From the NCBI GenBank assembly GCA_947455145.1, contig CANGME010000010.1, positions 1 to 64,000 of the forward strand: a DNA stretch of 64,000 nucleotides. Reading direction: 5' to 3'. Positions 53,982-63,711 of this stretch are shown piece by piece. How positions within the stretch are numbered: position 1 is the stretch's first letter; every line of letters starts with the position of its first letter. The notes under the pieces were generated by a model, which was not told the DNA's origin, did not search any database, and saw nothing but the letters and a program-made list of their open reading frames with translations. The translations under genes and the position numbers were made by a program. The stretch is from Comamonadaceae bacterium (lineage in GTDB: Bacteria > Pseudomonadota > Gammaproteobacteria > Burkholderiales > Burkholderiaceae_C).

Positions 53982-54985
53982 GCCAATTTCCCCCACAAGC
54001 GCAGTCGCGAGGTGCCGCCGTCCGGGTGCATGTTGTAGCGCACGTGGCTGATGGGGCCGAGCTTGGCGATCTCTTTTTCAAAGTAGTGTTGCAAATCCAT
54101 TTGCAGTTTTTGCTCGGGCAGCAGCACTGGCCAGAACATGCTTTGCGTGACCAATGAGGTCTCTGTGCCGCCCTGCACAAACGCGGCTTGGAGGGAGCAG
54201 CGGTCGGGGTAGTTGCCTTTGAAGTGGCAGGTATCAACTTCGATTTTTTCGATCACACCGGCTTGACCGAGTGCCACCACGCACCAGTCGTTACCTGGCT
54301 CACGGCGGCGGCGTGTCTCCCAGCCGTCGCCCATGTTGACACCGCGCCCCGGCATGAGCATGTTGCTGGCCAGACCGAAGTGCTGGTTGTTGGTGGCCAC
54401 CACATAGCCGCCGTTTTCAATGCTGGCCAGGTCGATCAGCTCACTGCGGCTGGTGCTGGCCCAGTCGCGTTTAGGCTGGCCGTACACGCGCAAGCGGGCA
54501 ATACCGCCATCCGGGTATATGTGCAGGCGGATGTGGGTGTAGGCCTTGTCGTTCTTCACTGCATGGTAGTGGTGGCTATTGCCTTGCAGGTTGACGGACG
54601 GCAAGACCTCTGTCCACGATGTGCTGTCAACCGGGTCGCCCTCGCAGTCGCAGCCCTCCAGTGAAGCCGCAGGCGGGTAGTTGCCGGTGAAATGGCTGGT
54701 GTCGATATCGACCCCGTGGATCACACCGCGCCGGGCCAAGCGGACGACGATGTGATCGTGCCCGTTGACGCGCTTGCGGCGGCTCTCCCAGCCGTCCATC
54801 CACTTGCCGTGTGTGTCGTATTTGCCGGGGATGAAGACCGCAGGTTCAGGGTCGAGCATGCGCGCCATGGGGGCGAAGAAATCATCCGTGCAATTGATGG
54901 GCTGCGCACCCAAGCGCGGGTCGGCCAGATTCATATGGCGACGGGTGAAGTCGGGGGCGTTGGGGTCGATTTGAATGATGGACAT
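53978..54985 (-). CDS. alc: allantoicase
   Basis: A 335-residue allantoate amidinohydrolase giving ureidoglycolate and urea. The protein has two related halves: [19 protein letters not shown] ... [18 protein letters not shown] and [19 protein letters not shown] ... [17 protein letters not shown], the internal duplication of allantoicases. Lies 22 bp after puuD on the same strand. Because allantoicase, not an amidohydrolase releasing ammonia, is used, two urea leave per urate. Confidence 0.94.
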   Translation of the reverse strand: MSIIQIDPNAPDFTRRHMNLADPRLGAQPINCTDDFFAPMARMLDPEPAVFIPGKYDTHGKWMDGWESRRKRVNGHDHIVVRLARRGVIHGVDIDTSHFTGNYPPAASLEGCDCEGDPVDSTSWTEVLPSVNLQGNSHHYHAVKNDKAYTHIRLHIYPDGGIARLRVYGQPKRDWASTSRSELIDLASIENGGYVVATNNQHFGLASNMLMPGRGVNMGDGWETRRRREPGNDWCVVALGQAGVIEKIEVDTCHFKGNYPDRCSLQAAFVQGGTETSLVTQSMFWPVLLPEQKLQMDLQHYFEKEIAKLGPISHVRYNMHPDGGTSRLRLWGKLA

Positions 54986-55007
54986 GATGTGTTTTAGATC
55001 GAGTGAA

Positions 55008-56207
55008 CTATTGAGCCGCGCCCGCCTTGAACCATTGCCCTAAGGTCGCACGCTCGGCCTCAGTGATGCCGGTGGCATTGTTCATGGGCATGGTTTTCAG
55101 GACGACTGCTTGTTGGTAAATCAACTGCGCGTTGGCTTGAATGGCCTGGGAAGAATCCAGCCGAATGTTTTTGCTGGCCAGCTGTGCGTTGTGGCACATG
55201 GCGCAGCGCTGCGCGATGATGGGCTGGATATCGCTCATGGCGACAACCGCCGCGCTGGGTGCGGGGGCTGCGCTGGGTAAGGGTAGTGATGGGGCCAGCC
55301 AGACCGCCACGCCCAACAAAATGATCACCCCCGCAGCGGGATAGTTCCAGTTCCAAACGCCCTTGTGCTTGAGCAGGAAGAACTGGCGAATCAACACACT
55401 GGCCAACATGATAAGCAGCAACACAGCCCAGTTTTGCGGGTGCGTGTAGGTCATGCTGTAGTGGTTTGACAACATGGTGAAAAGCACGGGCAGCGTGAAA
55501 TAAGTGTTGTGCACGCTGCGCTGCTTGGCGCGCTGGCCATGCACAGGGTCTGGCTTCTCGCCGGCCTTCATGGAAGCAATGACCTTGCGTTGCCCCGGAA
55601 TGATCCAGAAAAACACGTTGGCGCTCATGCTGGTTCCCATCATGGCCCCGATGATCAAGAACGCCGCGCGGCCCGAGAACAAATGACAGGCCACCCAAGT
55701 TGCACCCACCACATAGACCAGCACCAGCAAGCCCACGATGCGGTCACCCCCCGGGCGCTCGCCAAAGACCCGGCAAATCGCGTCATAAACCACCCAGCCC
55801 GTCACCAAGAATGCCAACGCGGCCATGACCGCAGTAGCAGGGGTCATGTCGAATACGTTGCGGTCAATCAAGAATGTATTGGCATTGAACAAATAGAGCA
55901 CGGTGAACAAAGCAAAGCCTGTGAGCCAAGTGCTGTAGGCCTCCCAATAAAACCAGTGCAGGTTCTCAGGCATGGTCGGGGGGCTACCCAGGTATTTTTG
56001 CGGGTTGTAAAAACCGCCGCCATGCACTGCCCATAACTCACCGCCCACGCCCTTGGCCTTGAGCACCGGATCGAGCGGGGCGTGCAGGCTGTTGTCCAGC
56101 CAGACGAAATAAAACGAAGCACCAATCCAGGCGATGCCGACAATCACGTGCAGCCAGCGCAGCAGCAAATTAGCCCAGTCCAACACATAGGGAAGTAGTG
56201 CTTCCAT
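55008..56207 (-). CDS. puuD: urate hydroxylase PuuD with cytochrome c domain
   Basis: A 399-residue inner-membrane enzyme oxidising urate to 5-hydroxyisourate. About eight transmembrane helices (first [23 protein letters not shown]) form the DUF989 part; the C-terminus has a heme c motif CAMCH near residues 334-338, as in PuuD, which passes electrons to the respiratory chain rather than oxygen. Starts directly at the uraH stop (no gap). Confidence 0.95.
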   Translation of the reverse strand: MEALLPYVLDWANLLLRWLHVIVGIAWIGASFYFVWLDNSLHAPLDPVLKAKGVGGELWAVHGGGFYNPQKYLGSPPTMPENLHWFYWEAYSTWLTGFALFTVLYLFNANTFLIDRNVFDMTPATAVMAALAFLVTGWVVYDAICRVFGERPGGDRIVGLLVLVYVVGATWVACHLFSGRAAFLIIGAMMGTSMSANVFFWIIPGQRKVIASMKAGEKPDPVHGQRAKQRSVHNTYFTLPVLFTMLSNHYSMTYTHPQNWAVLLLIMLASVLIRQFFLLKHKGVWNWNYPAAGVIILLGVAVWLAPSLPLPSAAPAPSAAVVAMSDIQPIIAQRCAMCHNAQLASKNIRLDSSQAIQANAQLIYQQAVVLKTMPMNNATGITEAERATLGQWFKAGAAQ

Positions 56208-56561
56208 TTAAGACCCCCGGTAAGTGGAGTAGCTCCAGGGCGTCACCACCAGCGGCACATGATAGTGCTGGCTGGCGTCACTCACGCCAAAGCGCAGAGT
56301 CACCACGTCCAAAAACGACGGCTGTGTTTGCGCCACGCCCAGCGTGCGGAAGTAGTCGCCTACAGCGAAGTCCAACTCATAAACGCCGACTTGCAAAGCT
56401 TCGCCTTCAAGCAGCGGCGCATCACAGCGACCATCGGCGTTGGTGCGCTTTGCTGACATAGCGACTCTTGAATTGTCAACAATTTTATAAAGATGAATTT
56501 CAACATCGCGCCCCGGTTTGCCGTGCGCTGTGTCTAATACGTGTGTAGTAAGGCGTCCCAT
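56208..56561 (-). CDS. uraH: 5-hydroxyisourate hydrolase
   Basis: A 117-residue transthyretin-like protein hydrolysing 5-hydroxyisourate to OHCU. The start GRLTTHVLDTAHGKPG and the C-terminal YRGS tetrapeptide, with the family's His and Arg, are diagnostic. First gene of the minus-strand arm. Its codons 26-30 contain the palindrome AATTGTCAACAATT, same core as the regulator's promoter site. Confidence 0.95.
   Translation of the reverse strand: MGRLTTHVLDTAHGKPGRDVEIHLYKIVDNSRVAMSAKRTNADGRCDAPLLEGEALQVGVYELDFAVGDYFRTLGVAQTQPSFLDVVTLRFGVSDASQHYHVPLVVTPWSYSTYRGS
56471..56484. promoter_or_regulatory. putative GntR operator inside uraH
   Basis: Perfect palindrome AATTGT-CA-ACAATT. Its 12-bp core is the reverse complement of, and so identical to, the site at 56648-56659. 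It lies about 80 bp into the uraH coding sequence. Confidence 0.6.
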
Positions 56562-56646
56562 AGTGACCCAATCTTAGGTGAGTGGCATTCAGATGGGTAC
56601 AGGGTTTATACCAATCTTCATTTCGATTGTTTTATAAAATAATAGA

Positions 56647-56660
56647 GATTGTTGACAATC
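56647..56660. promoter_or_regulatory. putative GntR operator in divergent promoter
   Basis: Perfect palindrome GATTGT-TG-ACAATC, 7-20 bp upstream of the regulator's ATG at 56667. Core ATTGTTGACAAT fits the TTGT..ACAA pattern of FadR-type GntR sites. AT-rich TTTATAAA lies just upstream. Confidence 0.65.
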
Positions 56661-56666
56661 ATACCA

Positions 56667-57368
56667 ATGACCAAATCCAAAATCTCTGAAAACCCTGATG
56701 CACTGGCGGATGCAGAAAGCCGGATGTACGCCGACATCTTTGACGCGGTCATGGAGCACCGGTTGCCGCCCAAGACCAAGCTCACCGAACAGGCGTTGTG
56801 TGAAATTTACCAAATTGCGCGCCATAACGTGCGCAAAGTGCTGGCCCAGTTGGCCAACGAAGGGCTGGTCGATCTGGAGCCCAACCGGGGCGCTTTCATC
56901 GCCAGCCCCACAGAGAAAGAAGCGCAAGACATGTTCGAACTGCGCCAAACGCTGGAGCGACTGGTCGTGCAAAAGGTGGCCGATGACAAGCCCATGGCCG
57001 AGATCAAACGCCTCAAGGACATGGTGAAAAAAGAGCGGGCCGCTTGGCTGGCCGGTGACCGTTCCGCCTGGATTCGCCTGTCGGCCGACTTTCATGTGGA
57101 ACTGGCCCAGTTGGCGGGCAACCAGCTGCTGACCGACATGCTGAGGCGGCTGGTTTCACGCACCACGTTGCTCATTGCCAGCGTTGACGCGCCTGGAAAA
57201 AACGCTTGCTCGTTTGATGATCACGCAGGGATTCTTGCCAAGTTGGAAGCCGGCGACAAGCCCGGCGCATTGAAGTGCATGGCCCACCACTTAGACGGCT
57301 GTGCGCACCGTTCCTTGATGCCCGAAGCAGAGCGTTTTGATTTGCGCGGCGCACTGAATCGACGCTAA
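56667..57368 (+). CDS. GntR/FadR-family regulator of purine catabolism
   Basis: A 233-residue regulator. wHTH: TKLTEQALCEIYQIARHNVRKVLAQLANEGL; C-terminal FCD effector domain with metal His in LSADFHVELA, DDHAGIL and CMAHHLDGC. It sits between uraH (divergent) and the permease gene, so it very likely controls both arms, releasing repression when urate, allantoin or a product binds. ATG 56667 is preferred over a TTG at 56649 within the operator. Confidence 0.9.
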   Translation: MTKSKISENPDALADAESRMYADIFDAVMEHRLPPKTKLTEQALCEIYQIARHNVRKVLAQLANEGLVDLEPNRGAFIASPTEKEAQDMFELRQTLERLVVQKVADDKPMAEIKRLKDMVKKERAAWLAGDRSAWIRLSADFHVELAQLAGNQLLTDMLRRLVSRTTLLIASVDAPGKNACSFDDHAGILAKLEAGDKPGALKCMAHHLDGCAHRSLMPEAERFDLRGALNRR

Positions 57369-57405
57369 ACCTTTATCCGAAAAATTACCCACGAAGGAGA
57401 CAAAG

Positions 57406-58908
57406 ATGAGTGCTACTTTAAACGCGGGAACCCATCCCGTTGATGAAAAACTCCCCTCGGGCCGCTTGATGGCGCTTGGGCTACAGCATGTGCTGGTGAT
57501 GTACGCGGGTGCGGTCGCCGTGCCGCTCATCATTGGCCGCGCTTTGAAGCTGTCACCCGAGCAGGTGGCCTTTCTGATTTCTGCCGACCTGTTTTGCTGC
57601 GGCATCGTGACCTTGATCCAATCCCTGGGCGTGACCCAGTGGTTTGGCATCCGCCTGCCCGTGATGATGGGCGTGACCTTTGCCGCCGTCGGCCCCATGA
57701 TTGCCATGGCCAACACCAATCCGGGCGTGGCTGGGGCGCAAGCCATCTTCGGTGCCATCATCGGTGCCGGTGCTGTGTCGATGCTGCTGGCGCCGGTCGT
57801 CAGCCGCATGCTGCGCTTCTTCCCGCCGGTGGTCACCGGAACGGTGATCACCGTCATCGGCATCACGCTCATGCGTGTGGGTATCAACTGGATTTTTGGC
57901 AACCCCTTCGGCCCAACCGCGCCGTCCATCGTCAACCCGGAGCACGCCCAATGGCTCAAGGATGTCGGTGCTGCTGCGTCAGCGGTGGGCGCCACGATCC
58001 CGGCCATCCCCAAAGGGCTGAATCTTGCCCCGTCCATGCCCAACGCGGCGTACGCCCCACTGTTCAATATCGGCATGTCCGCCTTTGTGCTGGTGAGCAT
58101 CTTGCTCATCACGCGCTATTGCAAAGGTTTTGTTGGCAACATTGCTGTGCTCCTGGGCATCGTGGCGGGCGCGGTGGTCGCAGCCTTGATGGGGGTGATG
58201 AACTTCGACAAGGTCGCCAAGGCCAGCTGGTTTGAAGTGGTTCTGCCCTTTCAATTTGGCATGCCCACGTTTGACCCGGTCTTGATCCTGACTATGGTGC
58301 TGGTGATGATTGTGGTGATGATCGAATCCACAGGGATGTTCCTCGCACTGGGCGACATCACCGGTCGCAAAGTCACGCAGCCTGACCTCACACGCGGTTT
58401 GCGTGTGGATGGTCTGGGCACTCTCATCGGTGGCATCTTTAACACCTTCCCGTACACCAGCTTTTCTCAAAATGTGGGCTTGGTGGGCGTGACGGGTGTA
58501 CGCAGCCGTTTTGTGTGCGTGGCAGCGGGTGTGATTTTGATCGTCATGGGTCTGTTGCCTAAGCTCTCGGCGTTGGTAGAAGCCGTGCCGACCTACGTGC
58601 TGGGTGGCGCGGGTCTGGTGATGTTTGGCATGGTGGCAGCCACCGGCATTCGCATTTTGGCGAGCGTGGACTACACCAAGAACCGCAACAACCTGTTCGT
58701 CGTCGCCATCTCCATCGGCTTTGGCATGATTCCCCTGATCGCGCCCAACTTCAAACAGTGGATGCCGCACGGCGTGCATGCCTTGATCGAGAGCGGTATC
58801 CTGCTCGCCTCGCTGGCTGCTGTATTGTTGAACGTGTTTTTCAATGGCGTGAAATCGGATGCCGAAGCCGCCAGTGAAGCCGCTGCCAATACCCACGGCG
58901 CGGAATAA
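57406..58908 (+). CDS. NCS2-family urate/xanthine permease
   Basis: A 500-residue nucleobase-ascorbate (NCS2) proton symporter with about 14 transmembrane segments. The family motif is QNVGLVGVTG within TFPYTSFSQNVG, and LQHVLVMYAGAVAVPLIIG is typical. GGAG precedes the ATG by 6-7 bp. Given its neighbours, the substrate is probably urate or xanthine. Followed 22 bp later by puuE. Confidence 0.93.
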   Translation: MSATLNAGTHPVDEKLPSGRLMALGLQHVLVMYAGAVAVPLIIGRALKLSPEQVAFLISADLFCCGIVTLIQSLGVTQWFGIRLPVMMGVTFAAVGPMIAMANTNPGVAGAQAIFGAIIGAGAVSMLLAPVVSRMLRFFPPVVTGTVITVIGITLMRVGINWIFGNPFGPTAPSIVNPEHAQWLKDVGAAASAVGATIPAIPKGLNLAPSMPNAAYAPLFNIGMSAFVLVSILLITRYCKGFVGNIAVLLGIVAGAVVAALMGVMNFDKVAKASWFEVVLPFQFGMPTFDPVLILTMVLVMIVVMIESTGMFLALGDITGRKVTQPDLTRGLRVDGLGTLIGGIFNTFPYTSFSQNVGLVGVTGVRSRFVCVAAGVILIVMGLLPKLSALVEAVPTYVLGGAGLVMFGMVAATGIRILASVDYTKNRNNLFVVAISIGFGMIPLIAPNFKQWMPHGVHALIESGILLASLAAVLLNVFFNGVKSDAEAASEAAANTHGAE

Positions 58909-58930
58909 TTTCTTAGATTGAAAGTGCTGA

Positions 58931-59896
58931 ATGACCTTGACCGTCGCCGATGAAACCTACCCCCGTGATTTGATTGGCTACGGTCAAGACGTTCCCCACG
59001 CCCGCTGGCCGGGCGGAGCACGCATCGCCGTTCAGTTTGTTCTGAACTACGAAGAAGGCGCCGAAAACTCCGTGTTGCACGGTGACCCGGCCTCAGAGCA
59101 GTTTCTCTCCGAGATCATCGGTGCGGCGGCCTATGAGGCACGGCACTTGACCATGGAGTCGGTGTACGAATACGGCTCGCGCGCAGGTGTGTGGCGCATC
59201 TTGCGAGAGTTTGAACAACGCGGCATGCCCCTCACCGTGTTTGGTGTGGCCATGGCCTTGCAGCGCCACCCGGACGTGACCCAGGCCTTTGTAGATTTAG
59301 GCCACGAGATTGCCTGCCACGGCTGGCGCTGGATTCATTACCAAAACATGGATGAGGCCACCGAGCGCGAGCACATGCGCCTCGGCTTGGAGACAATTCG
59401 CCAATTGACCGGCCAGCCCGCACTGGGCTGGTACACCGGGCGCGACTCACCCAACACCCGCCGTCTGGTGGTGGAGCAAGGCGGGCTGGTCTATGACTCG
59501 GATTACTACGGCGATGACCTGCCGTTTTGGACGCAGGTTCTCACCTCAACCGGTGAACAAAAATCCCATCTGATCGTGCCCTACACGCTAGACGCCAACG
59601 ACATGCGCTTTGCCATGCCGCAAGGCTTCAACACCAGCGAGCAATTCTTCCAGTACCTCAAAGACAGCTTCGATGTTTTGTACGCAGAGGGCGACCCGCA
59701 GGGGCTGGATCGGCCCAAGATGCTGTCGGTGGGCATGCACTGTCGCCTGCTGGGCCGCCCCGGTCGCCTGCGTGCCCTGCAACGGTTTTTAGACTACGTG
59801 CAGTCGCACGACAAGGTCTGGGTGGCACGCCGCATTGACATTGCGAACCACTGGATCGCCACTCACCCGTACCACGCACCTGTAGCGCAACGCTGA
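58931..59896 (+). CDS. puuE: allantoinase PuuE
   Basis: A 321-residue polysaccharide-deacetylase-fold protein, the metal-independent allantoinase type found with uraD. PRDLIGYGQDVPHARWPGGARIAVQFVLNYEEGAENSVLHGD is nearly invariant in PuuE; CHGWRWIHYQ and YTGRDSPNTRR follow. It opens allantoin to allantoate. Next to uraD (0-bp gap), which makes S-allantoin. Confidence 0.94.
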   Translation: MTLTVADETYPRDLIGYGQDVPHARWPGGARIAVQFVLNYEEGAENSVLHGDPASEQFLSEIIGAAAYEARHLTMESVYEYGSRAGVWRILREFEQRGMPLTVFGVAMALQRHPDVTQAFVDLGHEIACHGWRWIHYQNMDEATEREHMRLGLETIRQLTGQPALGWYTGRDSPNTRRLVVEQGGLVYDSDYYGDDLPFWTQVLTSTGEQKSHLIVPYTLDANDMRFAMPQGFNTSEQFFQYLKDSFDVLYAEGDPQGLDRPKMLSVGMHCRLLGRPGRLRALQRFLDYVQSHDKVWVARRIDIANHWIATHPYHAPVAQR

Positions 59897-60415
59897 ATGA
59901 CTTTTAAGATGACACTGCAAGACCTCAACGCCCTTGACACCCCCGCCTTCACCCAACGGCTAGGCGGAATTTTCGAACACTCGCCTTGGGTGGCCGAGCG
60001 GGTGGTGAACCTGCGCCCGTTTGCCTCCACCCAAGCCCTGCATGCGGCTATGGTGGCCGCCATTGAAGCGGAGGGATCCGATGCGCAACTCAAGCTGATC
60101 CGCGCTCACCCCGAACTCGCAGGCAAAGCGGCAGTGCGCGGCGAACTCACCGAGGAATCCAACCGCGAGCAAAGCGGTGCAGGCCTAGACCGTTGCACGC
60201 CGCAAGAGTTTGCTGAGTTGCAAGACCTCAACACCCGCTACAACCAGAAATTCGGCTTCCCCTTCATCGTCGCCGTGCGCGGCCACACCCGCCACAGCAT
60301 CATCGCGCTGATGGCGCAGCGCCTAGGCAACAATGTGGAGGCCGAGCAGCGCGAATGCTTGCAGCAGATCTACAAGATCGGAGAATTTAGGCTGGCTGAC
60401 TTGGTGGTTGAATAA
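59897..60415 (+). CDS. uraD: OHCU decarboxylase
   Basis: A 172-residue all-helical enzyme decarboxylating OHCU to S-allantoin. HPELAGKAAVRGELTEESNREQSGAGLD includes the catalytic His and the TEESxxEQ block; KFGFPFIVAVRGH is also conserved. ATG directly after the puuE stop. Completes, with uraH and puuD, the urate-to-allantoin route. Confidence 0.95.
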   Translation: MTFKMTLQDLNALDTPAFTQRLGGIFEHSPWVAERVVNLRPFASTQALHAAMVAAIEAEGSDAQLKLIRAHPELAGKAAVRGELTEESNREQSGAGLDRCTPQEFAELQDLNTRYNQKFGFPFIVAVRGHTRHSIIALMAQRLGNNVEAEQRECLQQIYKIGEFRLADLVVE

Positions 60416-60510
60416 AAATGTCCTCTGGAGCGGGAATTTTTATTGAGGATTGATGATGACCTACAAGCTTTTCTGCGTTACAAAAAAGCCTGTCTTGATC
60501 CAAACAAAAT

Positions 60511-60543
60511 AAAACAATACTTGTCACATGGCTTTGTTTTTTT
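60511..60543. terminator. AT-rich hairpin with T-run between convergent genes
   Basis: Arms AAAACAA and TTGTTTT with 16-nt loop, followed by a T-run, 96 bp after uraD and just before the end of the convergent binding-protein gene. Plausible terminator for uraD. Confidence 0.45.
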
Positions 60544-60550
60544 AATAAAC

Positions 60551-61669
60551 TCACTCGACAAATCGACCTTCTCTGTTGATGATGGTCAGGCCGACATAGG
60601 TCGATCCCTCACGATCACCCGGGCCATAGCCGATTCTCATTGACCCATATTGACGATCGCCCATGGTCTCCAGCCCGTACACCAATGTCTCACGGGTTAC
60701 GTTGCGACCTGCCTTGCGCAGCCCCTCCACCAGCACTTTGGCGTTGATGAAAACCTCCAAGCCCAAGTAAGAAAACTCCTTCTTACCTGTGGCGGTCCCG
60801 TAAATATTTTGATACTCCTTCACCACAGGCAGACCCTCGCGCCAAGGGCTTGGAACCAATGTGGTGAACACGACTCCTGCAGTGTTCGCGCCCAAGTCTG
60901 CTGCTAATTTGCTGTTAGCCTGCGCGGCCAAGTTGTAAAACTGAGTGGACAGGCCCGCTTTGCGTGCTTCCGGTATCAATTTCACAGTAGCCGGGGGCGC
61001 TGCCACCAAAATAATGCCATTCAAGCCGGGGATTTTTTGCAAAGCAGCCACCACGACGGACGCATTGCTCGCATCCCGCTCCAATGCCAGTTCAGCCACG
61101 GGTTTGACGCCTGCTTTGATGAACACCTCTTGCGCTGCCACCTGCCCACTTTTGCCAAAAGGATCGTTCTGATAAACCAGAGCAATCCCGTTTTGGCCAA
61201 CAGTAGTCATCTGCTTGACCATATGGGCAATTTCTGCGTTGGTGGTGGGGCGCACATTGAAAGCAAAGCGCCCAGGTTGCTGGCGCATCGGGCCACCACC
61301 AGCGATACCTGACACCATGGGAATGCCCGCCTTGGTAATGATAGGCATCATTGCGCTGCAACTGGCAGTGCCCCAACAATTTAAAATGGCAACGGTTTTC
61401 GCGCTAATTAACTGATTGGCATTTTCTGCGGCCTTTTGCGGATTGAAGGCATCGTCCAAGGCAGTCAGCGATAGATTGCGACCACCAATACCACCTGACT
61501 TGTTGATGCTATCGAAATAGGCTTTAATCACTGCAAGACCCTCTTGACCCGCGCCCGCATTGGGTCCCGACAAAGGCAAACTTGCACCTATCAAAATGTC
61601 AGCATTATCCTGAGCAATGACCAAGTTACAAGTCATCGCAATCAGCAACGCGCTAAGGCCTGTTTTCAT
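60551..61669 (-). CDS. ABC transporter substrate-binding protein (branched-chain/amide type)
   Basis: A 372-residue periplasmic-binding protein of the LivJ/UrtA/FmdD-like type. Signal segment LSALLIAMTCNLVIA, then ILIGASLPLSGPNAGAGQEG, typical type I ligand domain. Lies 70 bp downstream of ureG, same strand, so the ligand might be urea, an amide or an amino acid; no permease genes are in view. ATG 61669 has GGAT upstream; 61678 is possible. Confidence 0.88.
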   Translation of the reverse strand: MKTGLSALLIAMTCNLVIAQDNADILIGASLPLSGPNAGAGQEGLAVIKAYFDSINKSGGIGGRNLSLTALDDAFNPQKAAENANQLISAKTVAILNCWGTASCSAMMPIITKAGIPMVSGIAGGGPMRQQPGRFAFNVRPTTNAEIAHMVKQMTTVGQNGIALVYQNDPFGKSGQVAAQEVFIKAGVKPVAELALERDASNASVVVAALQKIPGLNGIILVAAPPATVKLIPEARKAGLSTQFYNLAAQANSKLAADLGANTAGVVFTTLVPSPWREGLPVVKEYQNIYGTATGKKEFSYLGLEVFINAKVLVEGLRKAGRNVTRETLVYGLETMGDRQYGSMRIGYGPGDREGSTYVGLTIINREGRFVE

Positions 61670-61739
61670 AGTGTCCATCCATTCAGATAAGACAAACACC
61701 ATAGACCAATTGGGAAAAGATTACTGTACGTTAATCCAT

Positions 61740-62402
61740 TTAACTGTCAACTCGTAGTAAACCCTTGGTCTCAATAAACACCACCACTTCACTCAAACCC
61801 GCCAGGGTTTTGAGATTGGTCATGACGAAGGGCTTCAGGCCTTTGGGTGTGGTGCGCATGCGCCGGGTGTCAGCCTCCATCACGTCCAGGTTCGCGCCCA
61901 CGTAGGGGGCGAGGTCGGTCTTGTTAATGATGAACAAATCGCTCTTGGTGATACCGGGGCCACCTTTGCGCGGAATTTTTTCACCGGCGGCCACGTCGAT
62001 CACGTAAATGGTCAGGTCGCTGAGTTCGGGGCTGAAGGTGGCGGCTAGGTTGTCGCCGCCGGACTCGATGAAGACGATGTCGGCATTGGGGAAATCCGCC
62101 AGCATGCGGTCAATCGCCTCCAGGTTGATGGAGGCGTCTTCGCGAATGGCAGTGTGCGGGCAGCCACCGGTCTCCACACCCATGATGCGCTCGGCAGGCA
62201 AAGCGCCGCTGACGGTGAGCAGGCGCTGGTCTTCCTTGGTGTAGATGTCGTTGGTGATGGCCACCAGGTCATAGCGCTCGCGCATGGCCTTGCACAGCAT
62301 CTCCAGCAAGGTGGTCTTGCCGGAGCCAACCGGCCCGCCGATGCCCACACGCAGAGGTGGCAAATTTTTAGTGCGGTGAGGGATATGGTGCAGTGCGGAC
62401 AT
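61740..62402 (-). CDS. ureG: urease accessory GTPase UreG
   Basis: A 220-residue SIMIBI GTPase that powers nickel insertion into urease. P-loop [14 protein letters not shown] at about 22-35; the nickel-binding CPH in [13 protein letters not shown] is present. Follows ureF by 21 bp. Urease structural genes (ureABC) are not in the window and are expected upstream, beyond its end. Confidence 0.96.
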   Translation of the reverse strand: MSALHHIPHRTKNLPPLRVGIGGPVGSGKTTLLEMLCKAMRERYDLVAITNDIYTKEDQRLLTVSGALPAERIMGVETGGCPHTAIREDASINLEAIDRMLADFPNADIVFIESGGDNLAATFSPELSDLTIYVIDVAAGEKIPRKGGPGITKSDLFIINKTDLAPYVGANLDVMEADTRRMRTTPKGLKPFVMTNLKTLAGLSEVVVFIETKGLLRVDS

Positions 62403-62423
62403 GGTAGTACTCCATCAAAAGAA

Positions 62424-63143
62424 TCAAGATCTGAACAGTCTTGAATATTGGGTTTCATGCTGGGCCGAGAGGATGGCCAGCATGGGGGAAAAGGCCTGGC
62501 GTTCGCTGTCCATGAGTGCCATGGCGTAATCGACCGCCGCAGGAATGTCGGCGCTCAAGCGCGCGAGGATGCGTTGCCCCGCGCTTTGCCCGAGTGGGAT
62601 GGCCTTGATGGCCGCTTGCGTCATGTTCTCGGCCCAGCCAAAGGCGTAGGCCAGCAGGCAGTCGCGCACACTGGCCTGGGTGCTGGACGCCGCCAGGGCA
62701 AAGGCGATGGGGTAGCTGGGGGCCAGCGACTCGCAGGCTTGCAGTTGAGCGGGCGTGGCCGTGTCATGGTTGTGCAGCCAGATCAGCAAGGAGCGCCCCA
62801 TCTGCTCGGTTTGCAGCCGCAGCTCACTGGTCTCTCGCGTCTGCAAAACCCAGTTGTTGAGCTCGCTGACATGCGCCATGTCGCCGCGCCGCCAAGCGTT
62901 CACGGCTTTAGCCAGCACCGCCAGATCAGAGCGTGCCAGCGTCATGTGCAGGTGATGGATAAGCCAGTCGCTTGCTTCACTTTCTGTAGCTGCTTGTGAA
63001 CTGTCTACGGCGCTTTCAAGGCCTTCTGAGTAAGAAAATCCACCCACTGGCAAGGCCGGGGAGGCCAGCCACATGAGCTGGAGCAGGCTGGGGGCGGGCA
63101 GTGCTTGCGGGGCTTCTGACCGGGGACGAATCGTGGTGCGCAT
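62424..63143 (-). CDS. ureF: urease accessory protein UreF
   Basis: A 239-residue helical chaperone that gates UreG GTP hydrolysis during urease activation. [24 protein letters not shown] and [15 protein letters not shown]-like text match UreF. ATG overlaps the ureE stop by 1 bp, giving the ureE-ureF-ureG order. Slightly basic N-terminal extension ([12 protein letters not shown]). Confidence 0.93.
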   Translation of the reverse strand: MRTTIRPRSEAPQALPAPSLLQLMWLASPALPVGGFSYSEGLESAVDSSQAATESEASDWLIHHLHMTLARSDLAVLAKAVNAWRRGDMAHVSELNNWVLQTRETSELRLQTEQMGRSLLIWLHNHDTATPAQLQACESLAPSYPIAFALAASSTQASVRDCLLAYAFGWAENMTQAAIKAIPLGQSAGQRILARLSADIPAAVDYAMALMDSERQAFSPMLAILSAQHETQYSRLFRS

Positions 63144-63646
63144 CAGTGATTGTGATCCTGATCGTGCTTGTGTTCGTGGGGCGCGTGCCCGCCCTGCGCA
63201 TAAGCCCCCGCCTCCGGTTCAAAGGCCTCCTCCACCGCGTGGACGATCAAGTGCATGTTGCGCAGCATCTCGGCCAGCACATGGTCGGGCTCGATCTTGA
63301 GGTGATCGGGCTTGAGTTCGATGGGCACATGCCGGTTGCCCAGGTGATAGGCCGCGCGGGTCAAATCAAACGCGCTGCCATGCGCGGTGCAAGCCGTGAT
63401 GCGCAGCACGGCTTGCGGGGCCGCCAGCACGCGGATCAGCGAGCCGTCTTGCGCCACCAGCACATCACCCCCACGCACCACCATGCCGCGTGGCAAGAAG
63501 ACGCCGAGTTGGCGACCTTGGGAGTCGGCCGCATCAAAGCGGCTTTTCTGGCGCACGTCCCAGTCCAGCTCTACGGTGGCGGCGCGTTTGAGCAGTACGG
63601 GGGCCAGGCCGTGGCCTTGGGGCAAGAGTTTGGAGACTTGGAGCAT
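63143..63646 (-). CDS. ureE: urease accessory nickel chaperone UreE
   Basis: A 167-residue nickel metallochaperone. [13 protein letters not shown] start, [10 protein letters not shown] in the metal domain, and a His-rich C-terminal tail ([14 protein letters not shown]) that buffers nickel. Start ATG 63646; the longer reading runs into the adjacent AbrB locus. Divergent from the AbrB-type antitoxin gene, 65 bp away. Confidence 0.94.
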   Translation of the reverse strand: MLQVSKLLPQGHGLAPVLLKRAATVELDWDVRQKSRFDAADSQGRQLGVFLPRGMVVRGGDVLVAQDGSLIRVLAAPQAVLRITACTAHGSAFDLTRAAYHLGNRHVPIELKPDHLKIEPDHVLAEMLRNMHLIVHAVEEAFEPEAGAYAQGGHAPHEHKHDQDHNH

Positions 63647-63679
63647 GTTTGGCTTGAAATCAGAAAATAGATTTGTTAA

Positions 63680-63695
63680 TATAACAAACGTTATA
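63680..63695. promoter_or_regulatory. operator-like palindrome before AbrB antitoxin
   Basis: Arms TATAAC and GTTATA with AAAC between, 16 bp before the antitoxin ATG. Probably bound by the AbrB-type antitoxin; may also affect the divergent ureE promoter. Confidence 0.55.
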
Positions 63696-63711
63696 ACTCC
63701 TGGAGGCATCC

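Noticed and set aside
57979-58896. His-rich minus-strand open frame in the permease gene
   Set aside because: Composition is that of reversed membrane-protein codons; the plus strand has the full NCS2 signature.
60443-60643. Short plus-strand frame after uraD
   Set aside because: Overlaps a T-run hairpin and the end of the binding-protein gene; no motif.
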